The notes below the pieces were generated by a model. It worked only from the letters and a program-made list of their open reading frames with translations, did not search any database and had not been told where the DNA came from. Positions 31,121-46,108 of a stretch of DNA of 64,000 bases are shown piece after piece; within the stretch, counting starts at the first letter, position 1; the number at the start of each line of letters is the position of its first letter. The stretch comes from Diphasiastrum complanatum (Eukaryota > Streptophyta > Lycopodiopsida > Lycopodiales > Lycopodiaceae). The stretch covers positions 19,852,925 through 19,916,924 of the forward strand of contig CM055103.1 of the NCBI GenBank assembly GCA_029204225.1. The letters run 5' to 3'. A program made the translations under genes and the position numbers.

Positions 31121-33306
31121 TGACGAAACGAACCCAGAACAACTCCTTTCTTTTGTCAAATTTGGTAAGGTGCTTTGTCCCGGTCTTTGGGTCAAAAGTA
31201 GTAGTAATATTTAGAAAGTGTATAGTATTCTTCTTGTATGTGTTGCTTCTAATTTCAAGGAAGTTCAAGGGGTAAATCCAAAACGGATTATCGCTTGATC
31301 TTTCTTGAGATTTATCCAAAAAATGATTGATATCAGTATTATTTATAAAACATATATCATCAATATATTTGAATGAATGCTTGGAAGCATCCACATAAGA
31401 AGTTTGCCCAATTGTGTTTCAAAAAAAGAAAGATACCAATTGCACCAAATAGGTGAACATGAGAAGCCCATAGGGATGCCATGGATTTGACGCCAAGTAC
31501 GATTACCAAGTCTGACAATACAATGATCAATCAGAAAAGAATTCCAAATGCAGACGTCGTTTACTTCCGCAATTTTCCAACCCAAAGAAAGTTTATTTGT
31601 TCAAGACCATTTGAAATCTTTTTTGTCTGGTAGCCATTTATAATGATTTTGAGTGTTATTGGCATGTTTGAAAGCGAAGCAGATTAGCTTATCCATAATA
31701 GTTTTCAAGCCTTCGGGACCATCAAGTGGAATGTTTTCATAACATTTGGAAATATCAGTAGCCCACATACTATAGATGCGCTCAGGAATGTTGAGGTAGA
31801 AATCAGTAGATTACACTGCCAAAAAAGAATAGTATCCACATTTAGGTAGCTCTTGTATGAGGTTGTCTTAAGGCTTGCATTTTCCATCAGGAAAGAATGC
31901 AGCATACCAAAAATGCATGTTAGGAAAATAGCGAGTTTGCTGGAACAAAAATCATGGGCATTGGTGATCCATCTAAAGATTCCTTATGAGCTTTGTTTGT
32001 GCATAATAGGTAAAATAAATCCTCGTTTCCTATTAATTCCATTGGTAATAATTTACTCAGCTTACTATTGATGATTTGCAAAGCAATGAGTACAAAGTTG
32101 TTTAAATAATCAGGAAAAGGTGTAAAATCAATGCTACCAAGCCTTTCTATAGTGAGCTTCCTTTCAAAGTGCATACAAAGAAAACAAGGGCTATGTTGCA
32201 CTTTGTCTATACCATTGACATACAAATGTTTGGTAAGCCATAGGCGTTCGTTGTGGGCTTCAGTCAATTTGACAGGAGAAGTATGTTTGATGTGAATCCA
32301 TTTTCTATCCTTAAGAAATTTTAAGACATCTTGTTTGCAAAATAAAGCATGCTTATCAATAGTATCCTTGTTTAAACCATTATACTCAAATAATAATTTC
32401 ATGAGTTTAAATCAACCATGATAGAGTTCATAAGCAATACTATTAATATCTGTTACTTGAAGAATGATATGATTCATCTCAAAAAGGTGCTTCTAATAAT
32501 TTCGTTGTCTGTAGACACAACATGACTAAATTTGTTCAAAATAAAGTTATTAAAACGTTTGTTCGCAAAACAACAGCATTGTTGCAATGTCTCAATCTCA
32601 AAGTCACAAAACACGTCAAAAGAAAAATACCAATCATGCTTGACATTAGGAAAATAAGACTAGCCGAACATAATATAATGAAAAGAGTCATGAACAATAC
32701 CAAATAACTGCAGCAAAATGTGGCATAAAACTGCTTCACATGGATAGTCTCAAAAATCCTATTACGGTAGCATAAGTGTAAGAAATGCTTTCCCTTGTCG
32801 CTGCAAGTACGGAGTTGTAGTCGTTCAACTGAATTTGTGATGATCTTCCTCTTTTCTCCGAAATCCTGCATTTATGTCAAAAAAAACTAGGTCTTTGAGG
32901 AGACGTTCAATTTCACAAATATTTTTTGCATCACCCAGGTTGGCAAGTAATTTGGTATTAGGGTCCTTGTATAACTCAATAGAGGCATCAAGCATGTGTT
33001 GGCAGATAAATAGGAAAGTAGCATGGGTCTTGACCATGTCTCTAGCTGGCTTGTGTAGCCAAAGGAAAAAGGCTTTTACTTGATTTTGCAGAGAAGCACT
33101 AGGAAAGAATTTGTTGAGATTATTCATCAAGAACCAAACGGCATGGTCAAACCAGATAACAGAGGAGTTACTCTTGCATTTATCACCACATCGTCATTTG
33201 AAGAAAGTTCTTTTCCAATTCCATATGCGGACTTGATAGAGATGCATACGGTGGAAGCCAATTTCAAAGTGTCCTCTGACCCTGTCCCATGTTTGCTTAG
33301 AAGGAC
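31121..33306 (-). mobile_element. Penelope-like element remnant with RT domain
   Basis: Minus-strand frames in order: 33130-32825 (charged N-terminal part), CSDKGKHFLHL near 32799 (like the DKG motif before Penelope RTs), 32700-31920 (KLLFEYNG, then CTNKAHKESLDGSPMPMIFV), TDISKCYENIPLDG (motif A, Asp near 31755), RTWRQIHGIPMGFSCSPI (motif B, near 31480) and KYIDDICF (motif C, YIDD at 31367-31356). Then IHFLNITTTFDPKTG follows. The motif-A form DISKxYxNIP and the GIPMG..CSP block are typical of Penelope-like RTs and not of LTR or LINE RTs. Frames shift several times. The 3' part, where a GIY-YIG endonuclease would lie in some groups, is cut off by fragment C. Confidence 0.8.
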
Positions 33307-33314
33307 AACGTGAA

Positions 33315-33727
33315 TGTTATGTCCATGGCCAGTAAGTAGGATTCAGTATACTCCTAGTCTTGGATACACGATACTCCAGTAAATCAAGCTCTTAGTTATG
33401 CCACGTCATACTGGATGTGACCCGAAAGTAACTAATATCCTTGTGAGGCCTAGAACACACTAAATGGAGTTTAGACAAGGTATGAGACAGTGTATGCATG
33501 TGTAGAGTTATCAATAGTGATTCTATGAATAGTCGGTCCATGCTAAGGACTCTATTCTAGGTGAATTTATGTATAGGGAACTTAGGGCTATGCATGGCTA
33601 TGTGCCCAGGATGCTTTTGGCTCTATATATTGAGGCCAAACTCGCCCTACTCCTCATTGTGGTCATTGATTCATTGCCAGGGTTTCACTCTACCTTCTTG
33701 CTTCTTATTCCTTGGCTTGGGGGTGAA
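33315..33727 (+). repeat. LTR-like sequence, plus orientation, one arm of an inverted pair
   Basis: Begins TGTTATGTCCATGGCC and matches the reverse complement of 39339-39751 over about 413 bases with scattered substitutions. The matching copy is preceded on its strand by a purine tract (GGAGGGAAGA), so TGTTATG is probably an LTR start. The family is not otherwise in the window. Confidence 0.75.
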
Positions 33728-33822
33728 GTGTGTTTTCCATTGTGTTTTGTCTTGTAAGCAGGATCTTAGGGAGAAGCTCCCTAAGATCTTGCTTACAAGA
33801 CAAAACACAACGGAAAACACAC
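33728..33822. repeat. Near-perfect hairpin (46-bp arms)
   Basis: Left arm 33728-33773 and right arm 33777-33822 are inverted copies with two mismatches, separated by AAG. It sits between the LTR-like arm and the target site of B2. It may be a foldback element or an inverted duplication formed during repair. Confidence 0.92.
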
Positions 33823-33834
33823 TATGGAGCAACC

Positions 33835-35044
33835 TGTTGGATTTATTTCTTCTACTCTTCTAAATCCCATTTTAATCTGCCTCCATTCATACTGTATTTT
33901 TACTCGCGTTGTCGCGCAGTCTGCATAATTACATGTAAATTCTCACAGGCGAAGAAAAGACGAAAGAATCGCGACACTATGTTTTTACACGTGTTTTGGT
34001 GACAGGCGAAAAAGACGACATTGCCTTACAAAATGTCGAAGGTGCCCTAGAAAGCAAAGGCACCCTGTAAATCAAATTCCATGGCATTTTGTCAAAGTGA
34101 CGCATTTTTTGCATCTTCACCAACGTTCATTTCAACGAAGGTTGACGTCACAGCCTCTTCACGCTCACCCTATGCAGTTGCGCTAACAGACTTGACAACG
34201 ACTACAGCCACCCACGATCTCCTACAGATAGCACATCCACTTTGTACTTTTTTCATATGCACACCTGTAACATTGTGTGTATATATTGAATATCATTTGC
34301 GTATTCAGTTTGACGATTGACAAAGAGATTAAGATAAGCGTGTGTAAATCTAGCATTAGAAGCTTATCAGAGATAGACGAAGTAGATGCCTCATGCATTG
34401 ATTCTTTATTGTCAATAATAGGTTTCATTCCTTTACATATTGAATTAACTTCTTAGAGCACGTGGTTTTTCTCGCTATTGTCTTGTGCTCTACCGTATTA
34501 TTGACATGTATATTTGATATACTTAATCTGATAACAGCTCTTTGTTCTGCATTCAGATCTGTGTCAATATTGCTATGCTTATTCTTCATTTTGTCTGACT
34601 TTCTAGTTGCTCAATTTGGTATTCTGTTTTAGCGAATTATTATTAGTCTAGCCATTCACGACTAATATTTAGTCTTGTCTTTTGTGAATCATTCGCAACT
34701 GATTATCAGTTGAGCTCAGTCTAGTTCTTCGCGAATCATTCGCGAAAGATAATTTGTCTAACTGTTTGCGACAAATTATTCTTCTGGTTCTTTATTTATT
34801 AATGTTTGGCTACGTAATCAGAACAACCGTGATTCCATCACTAACGTTCTGTTCGTTCTGATAGGCGTAGTCATGCGTAGGAAATGGTCATATAGCTCAT
34901 TCCGCTGCGCACAAACACCTTTCATTTGAGTTTTGCTTTTTGTTCGAGTTTCACTTCTCGTTCATGTTCGTCACTCTTTTTGAGCTATTTTCGTTTCTCA
35001 CACATGACTGGCCCTCTTAATCCCCTCATTTCTTTCTCCCAACA
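33835..35044 (+). repeat. B2 5' LTR
   Basis: Starts TGTTGGATTTATTT and ends CTCCCAACA. It contains a GTGTATATATTGAATA TATA-like segment near 34276 and the palindrome TTCGCGAATCATTCGCGA at 34728-34745, followed by a small stem ATAATTTGTC...GACAAATTAT. Confidence 0.93.
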
Positions 35045-35057
35045 TGGTATCAAAGCC
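35045..35057 (+). promoter_or_regulatory. B2 primer-binding site
   Basis: TGGTATCAAAGCC directly after the 5' LTR, a close variant of the initiator tRNA-Met site. Confidence 0.9.
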
Positions 35058-35199
35058 GTTTTCATAGCCTGATAAGCTTCCACAGTACAAGACTCTACTA
35101 GCCGATAAAGTAATTGTTTTCTTGTTCTGTATTTCTGTATCAGATTTTCATACTTAAGTCACTGATAGTTTCTCCTATCACTTAGACTAATTCCTCCAC

Positions 35200-36054
35200 A
35201 TGGATTCTCGAGGGAAAGCCAGCCCTATCATGGACAAGCTTGATGGAGCCAATTACCATCTGTGGAAACTTAAGATCAAAACTGTACTAATGGCTAAAGA
35301 ATTGTATGACGTTGTTACAGGTGCAGAAGGAAAACCCAAAACAGACGATGTAGCAATCGCCAGATGGAGGCTGAAGGGTGGAAAAGCTTTCGCGCTGATC
35401 ATCCTCAATATCACGGATACTCAGATCGGCCATGTATCTGAGGCTCAAACATCAATAGAAGTTTGGGACATCTTGAGCACACTATATGACGTGCGAGATA
35501 TAGCTTCCAAGATACATCTCCAAAAGAAATTTTACTCTCTCAAGATGACGAATGGTGATTCTCTACAGAATCACAATATTCAATTCAAGGATCTGCTAAG
35601 GCAAATGGCTGCTGTCGGATCTGTCATAGACGATCAAGATGCAGTGATGCAACTGCCTACAAGCTTGCCAAGCTCATACAATAGCTGGGTGATGATCATC
35701 ACGACACATCCAGAACTGACTCTTTCGAGAGTCATTACTATTTTGTTGTAGGACGACATGCGGAGGAACGAAGCTTCAAGTTCCTCAGTTGATTCTCACG
35801 TCTTATATACCAACAAGAGCACGACTAAGCAGAAGAAGAAGAAAGGCCCGAAGCAATCAAAGCCAGACCAAAAACTAGCTCAGCACAAAGAACAGTTGAA
35901 TCGACATACAAAGAAGAAACTGTTTTGTAGATACTGCAAGCAAAACAACCACGAAATTCAAGACTACCGGATACTTCAAGCAAAGAACAATAGCAAGGGG
36001 CAGTCGAATAAAGTGGCAAATGTAGCTGCAGAAGCTTCGTAGCCTATTCAAGAA
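35200..36054 (+). pseudogene. B2 gag
   Basis: Starts at ATG 35200 with MDSRGKASPIMDKLDGANYH and has LWKLKIKTVLMAKELYDVV, the usual copia gag (UBN2/DUF4219-like) beginning. A TAG at 35749-35751 interrupts it. Then comes a Lys-rich stretch and a zinc knuckle CRYCKQNNHEIQDY, where the last Cys position is Tyr. A second TAG follows EAS. The protein would be cut into two pieces. Confidence 0.88.
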
Positions 36055-37420
36055 GCAGATCATGATGCCTTCATGACCAGCCATCAAGCCGACGACAGTT
36101 CTTGGTTCTTGGATTCCGGAGCCACTCAGCACATGACTAGCCTCATTGGTTGTTTTGAGTCCTATACACCTTACAATACCCAAAAATTTGTACACCTTGG
36201 CGACAATAGCACACAAGCTATTAAAGGTGAAGGTACTGTAAGATTAAGCTTTGAAAATGATTAGTCTAAGTTGCTCTCTAAAGTCCTGTTTGTACCAAAT
36301 TTATCTACGAATCTACTCTTTGTAAGCAGAATCACAGATCTAGGACATAGAGTAGAATCCGAATGTGATCAGTGCAAAGTAGTTGATAGGACAGGTAAGA
36401 TCCTAGGATACTTATATAAATTAAGTCATTGCTTTTCTACCTCTAGTCAGACGCTTAGTACTTCTATTCATACAAATAAAAGTTTACTTTGGCATTATAG
36501 ACTTGGTCATTTGAATCATGCTGTTGTACAACAAATCTCTAGACAATCTATTGTTCTTGATCTCGACTATCCTCGCAAAAAAGTCGAGTTACCTGTCTGT
36601 CAAGACTGTCTAGTTGGTAAAAAGACTAGGAAACCATTTAGATCAAGTCATCAACATACTGCTAGAGGATTGTTAGACGTTGTACATTCAGACATTTGTG
36701 GCCCGATGAAAAATCCTTTGCTGAAGAATGCCAAGTATTTTATAACTTTTATTGATGAATTTTTCAGAAGAACTATAGTGTATTTTATAAAGAAGAAATC
36801 AGAAGCCTTCAACTGCTTCAGAATCTTCAAGGAGTGTGCAGAAAAGGAGACTGGACGGACGATCAAGGCTCTAAGATCAGACAACGGTGGAGAATATATC
36901 TCTATCGAGTTTAAGGAGTATTGCAAAAGCCAAGTCATTGAGCAGCAATTCATCACTCCTTATAGTCCTCAGTTTAATGGCTTAGCCGAGAGGAAGAACC
37001 GTACCATGGTTGAATCTGCCAAATGTATGCTAGCGCATGCATTGTTGCCCAAGAGATTCTGGGCTGAAGCTATCTCCACTGTAGCTTATGTCCTAAACAG
37101 ATGTTCGACTAAGGCCCTCTCAGACAACACACCCCACGAGGTGTGGACAAACTCTAAGCCTTCTTTGAAGAACCTAAGAGTGTTTGGGTGCATTGCCCAC
37201 GCGTAGATCCCAAAAGACACGAGGAAGAAATTGGACTTCCAAGATCTCAAGACCATCCTGATTGGATATACTTCATCTGATAATACATATAAGTTGTATG
37301 ATCCTGATACCCAGCAAATCTTGTATAGCCGGGATACAGTCTTTATCGAGGATATTGCTCTCAAAGGCAAGGATATTGCTCCAGGAGAACCTTCATCACC
37401 TGCCATTGACACGACAGTAT
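36055..37420 (+). pseudogene. B2 protease and integrase
   Basis: Protease SSWFLDSGATQHMTSLIG (about 36100), a TAG at 36262-36264, then VLFVPNLSTNLLFVSRITDL, LLWHYRLGHLNHAVV and CQDCLVGKKTRKP. The integrase core has LDVVHSDICGPM (Asp), ALRSDNGGEYISIEFKEY (Asp) and YSPQFNGLAERKNRT (Glu), so all three catalytic residues remain. A TAG at 37204-37206 follows GCIAHA, and the C terminus (LIGYTSSDNTYKLYDPDTQQ) continues to a TGA near 37420. Confidence 0.9.
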
Positions 37421-37599
37421 GAGCTTCTGGCTCAAGCGTGTCTATTGCCGACCCACTTCATGATAGCGAATCAGACGAAGATGTTGTTGCTACCCAGCAA
37501 CAAGTCCCAGGAGCAGTTCATTAGTCGAATCCTCCTAGAAGATCAAGCCGAGTGTGCACACAACCCACAAGGTATACTCCTGAGTCTGCTTGTCTCTTA

Positions 37600-38118
37600 A
37601 TACAGAAACCGACGATAGTCGAAGAGGCACTTAGCCAACCAGACTCTGATCTCTGGTGAGAAGCTATGGACAGAGAGTATTTCTCTCTGATCAAGTACCA
37701 AACATGGTCATTAGTTGAAGCTCCTATTGGCTGCAACATCATTGATTGCAAATGGATCTTTAAGATCAAATACAATGCCAATGGAGCAATTGATCGAAGG
37801 AAGGCAAGACTAGTAGCACAAGGATTCACTCAGATCTCGAACGTTGACTACAGCGAGACTTTTAGTCCAGTAGTCAAACATCCATCGATCTGAATGCTCA
37901 TGTCTTATGCTGTAGATGTTGACCTCGAAGTACATCAACTTGATGTACAAACAGCTTATCTGAATGGAGTTATACAAGAAGACATCTACATGATCCAACA
38001 TACTGCAGAACACATGACATGGTTGTAGATATTTTTACGAAAGCACTTAGTGTTAATGCACACAATAAATTTTGTGCATTGGTTAGTCTGAAGATCAAGC
38101 CATTCACGGATCCAAATT
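37600..38118 (+). pseudogene. B2 RT start fused to pol end
   Basis: RT begins after a TGA with AMDREYFSLIKYQTWSLVEA and GCNIIDCKWIFKIKYNANGA. A TGA follows HPSI. After a frame change VHQLDVQTAYLNGVIQEDIY is joined near 38000 to MVVDIFTKALSVNAHNKF, the C-terminal end of pol. The YVDD part of RT and the RNase H active site are absent. Confidence 0.88.
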
Positions 38119-38127
38119 AAGGGGGGG
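38119..38127 (+). promoter_or_regulatory. B2 polypurine tract
   Basis: AAGGGGGGG directly before the 3' LTR start TGTTGG. Confidence 0.9.
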
Positions 38128-39295
38128 TGTTGGATATATCTCCTCTACTCTCCTAAATCCCATTTTAATTTGCCTCCATTCATACTGCATTTTTACTCGC
38201 GTTGTCACGCAGTCTGCATAATTACATGTAATTTCTAACAGACGAAGAAAAGGCGAAAGAATCGTGACACTGTGTCAGGCGAAAAAGGCAACACTGCCTT
38301 ACAAAATGCCGAAGGTGTCCTAGAAAGCAAAGGCACCTTATAAATCAAATCCCATGGCATTTCGTCAGAGTGACACATTTTTCGCATCTTCATCAATGTT
38401 CATTTCGTCGAAAGCTGACGTCGCAACCTCTTCACGCGGCCATGCAGCTGCGCTAACAAACTTGACAACGACTGCAGCCATCCATTATCTCCTACAGACA
38501 ACACATCCACTTTGTACTTTCTTCATCTACACACCTGTAACATTGTGTATATATACTGAATACCATTTGCATATTCAGTTTGACAATTGATAAAGAGATT
38601 AAGATAAGCGTGTGTAGATCTAGCATCAGAAGCTTATCAGAGATAGATGAAGTAGACGTCTCGTGCATTGATTCTTTATTGTTAGTAATAGGCTTCATTC
38701 CTTTACAAATTGAATTAGCTTTGAAGAGCACGCGATTTCGACCGCTATTGTCTTGTGCTCTACCGCATTATTGACATGTATATTTGACATACTTAGTCTG
38801 ATTACAACTCTTTGTTCTGCGTTCAGATCTGTGTCAATATTACTATGCTTATTCCTCATTCTGTCTGACTTTCTAGTTGTTCAATTTGGTAATTGTTTTA
38901 GTGAGTTATTATTAGTCTAGCCATTTGCGACTAATATTCAGTCTTGCCTTTTGCGAATCATTCACGACTGATTATAAGTTGAGCTCAGTCTAGCTCTTCG
39001 CGAATCATTCGCGACAGATAATTTGTCTAGTTGTTCACGACAAATTATTCTTCTGGTTCTTTATCTATTAATGTTTGGCTACGTAATTAGAACAACCGTG
39101 ATTTTCATCACTAATGTTCTGTTCATTCTGATAGGCGTAGTCATGCTTAGGAAAAGCTGTGCACGAACATTTTTCGTTCGAGTTTCATTTTTTGTTCGAG
39201 TTTCACTTCTCATTCGTGTTCGTCTTTCTTTTTTAGCTATTTCGTTTCTCACACACGAGTGACCCTCTTAATCCCCTCATTTTATTCTTCCAACA
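38128..39295 (+). repeat. B2 3' LTR
   Basis: Starts TGTTGGATATATCT directly after GGGGGGG and ends TTCCAACA. It is homologous to 33835-35044, with the TTCGCGAATCATTCGCGA palindrome at 38997-39014. Confidence 0.93.
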
Positions 39296-39338
39296 CAACC
39301 ACCCAACCAAGTAGAAGCAACCAATCAACTCTAAAAGC

Positions 39339-39751
39339 TTCACCCCCAAGCCAAACAATAAGAAGCATGAAGGTAGAGTGAAACCCTGGCAATGAATCAA
39401 TGACCACAATGAGGAGTAGGACGAGTCTAGACTCAATATATAGAGCCGAAAGCATCCTGGGCACATAGCCATGCATAGCCCTAAGTTCCCTATATATAGA
39501 TTCACCTAGAATAGAGTCCTAAGCATGGACCAACTATTCATAGAATTGCTATTGATAACTCTACACATGCATACACTGTCTCATATCTTGTCTAAACTCC
39601 ATTTAGTGTGTTTTGGGCCTCACAAGGATATTAATTACTTTCGGGTCACGTCCAGTATGACGTGGCATAACTAACAGCTTGTTTCACTGGAGTATCATGT
39701 ATCCAAGACTAGGAGTATACTGAATCTTACTTATTGGCCATGGACATAACA
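39339..39751 (-). repeat. LTR-like sequence, minus orientation, second arm of the inverted pair
   Basis: Reverse complement of 33315-33727 with substitutions. On the minus strand it starts TGTTATGTCC right after the purine tract GGAGGGAAGA (39761-39752), as a 3' LTR would. Confidence 0.75.
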
Positions 39752-44399
<4,648 letters not shown>

Positions 44400-46099
44400 T
44401 CAATCATTCTGGACTTCATCAGAAGAACCAGAGAGCCTAGCTGAAAAAATTAGCTCCAAGGATGCTGCGGAGTGGCAAGAAGCTATGGAAAGCGAGTACA
44501 ACTCACTTTTGACGAACTAGACCTAGACACTAGTCGACTTTCTCACTCACAAGAGAGTTATCAACAACAAATGGATCTTTCAAGAAGAAGATCAACTCTG
44601 ATGGTTCCATTGCTAAATGGAAAACACGGCTGGTGGCTAAAGGATTCACTCAAGTCCAAGGAGTGGATTATCAAAAAAATTTCAGTCCTGCTGTCAAAAT
44701 CAGTAGCAGCCGCAGAAGACCTCAAAATACACCAAATGGATGTCAAGACAACATTTCTCAATGACAACATCGAAGAGGAGCTGTATGCCTTCCAACCGGA
44801 AAGATTTGAAGTCAAAGGCCAAGAGCACAAAGTGTGCAAGCTGCACAAAACAATCTATGGTTTGAAACAGACCGCAAGGGCATAGTTTGATAGAATCAAC
44901 TCCTATCTCATTCAATTGGGATTTGCAAACAATTCAGTTGACTGTAATGTTTATTCGAAGCATATAGACACCAATTTAGTTCACATAGCTCTTTACGTAG
45001 ATGATGTGTTTATCTTGTCTAACGACGCTTCTCTTTTGCACATTATGCATAAAAATAAAAAAAGATTATTATGCATAAAGAAAAGTCAAGGTGTTATGCA
45101 ATAAAAATACTATGCATCAAAAAATGCACGTTAAGATTAGTTTCAAGAGAATGGTGAAAAGTTTGTTGGAAATGAGATTCCACATATGAAGAATGCAAGA
45201 GAATAAGATTAACCAGATGAATATTATAATTAACTACTAAGAGTGATCTGTCAAAGAAAATTTGACATGGCTGATCTAGGAGCTGTCCATTCTTTGCTAG
45301 GAATTCACATTGCTAGAAATAAACTTTAGAAAAAAATCTATCTTAGCCAGCAGACATATCTAAAAGGAATTTTAGAAAAAATTCATATGTCTGATTGCAA
45401 ACCAATTGATACTCCAATTGATATATAGTATTGACTAAATCTACTTGTGCTGATTCTGATAGTGAAGTACTCGACATAGCAAAGTACGCTTATCATTCAC
45501 TAACAGGATCTTTGATGTATGCAATGTTGTGTAATAGACCAGATTTAGCATACGCTATAAGAACGTTAAGTCAATTCATGTCAAATCCTAGGATCTCTCA
45601 TTGGAAATCACTAAAGAGAGTGATGAGATATATTCAGGAAGTTTAGATCACATTTTATGTTATGATGGAAATGCTATTGACTCACTCGTCCTGCAAGACT
45701 ACTCCGACTCATATTGGAGAGCAACAGTCTCTACCAGAAAATCTACCTCCGGATTCTGTTTCTATCTGGCAGGGGACCGATTTTGTGGAACTCAAGGAAG
45801 CATAAATCAGTTGCGCTTTCTTTGACAGAGACAAAGTACATTGCAACATGCCAAGCTTCAAAAGAAGCTGTATGGATCAGGTTATTACTTCACGACTTAC
45901 GTCACACTCAATTCAATGCTACCACCATTCTGTGTGACAACTTGAGCTATATTTCATTGTCATTGAATCCCAGATTTCATGGCAAACACAACAAAAATGG
46001 TCGTAGACATCTTCACCAAAGCGCTTCCCATGATCAAGCATAAGAAGTTCTTCAGCATGATGAATCTGACGAAGATACCAAGGCACCAACCGTGTCCTT
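44400..46099 (+). pseudogene. Copia E RT and RNase H
   Basis: Begins with the pre-RT linker and KDAAEWQEAMESEYNSLLTN, then (shifted frames) KIHQMDVKTTFLNDNIEEEL, HKVCKLHKTIYGLKQTARA and LVHIALYVDDVFILSNDAS with the YVDD motif intact (about 44995). An insertion of roughly 215 bases (45045-45260) splits it before FDMADLGAVHSLLGIHIA. RNase H follows with YSDSYWRATVSTRKSTSGFC, SLTETKYIATCQASKEA and the end MVVDIFTKALPMIKHKKF. Many frameshifts. The upstream half of the element is missing. Confidence 0.88.
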
Positions 46100-46108
46100 A
46101 AGAGGGAC
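46100..46108 (+). promoter_or_regulatory. Copia E polypurine tract
   Basis: AAGAGGGAC immediately before the LTR start TGTTGG. Confidence 0.8.

Larger units (their letters stand above)
33835..39295 (+). mobile_element. Copia element B2 (family B), complete ends, deleted pol
   Basis: Flanked by the duplication caacc (33830-33834 and 39296-39300). It has a 5' LTR of 1,210 bases, a PBS, gag, protease, integrase, the first part of RT, the pol end, a G-rich polypurine tract and a 3' LTR of 1,168 bases. RT catalytic motifs and most of RNase H are missing (join near 38000). The LTRs differ by many substitutions and small indels, so insertion was long ago compared with element A. Confidence 0.95.

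Noticed and set aside
32536-32871. Hydrophobic 111-codon minus-strand frame as a membrane protein
   Set aside because: It overlaps the Penelope-like RT upstream region. Only its first part (CSDKGK) fits, and the rest is a shifted reading of the same element.
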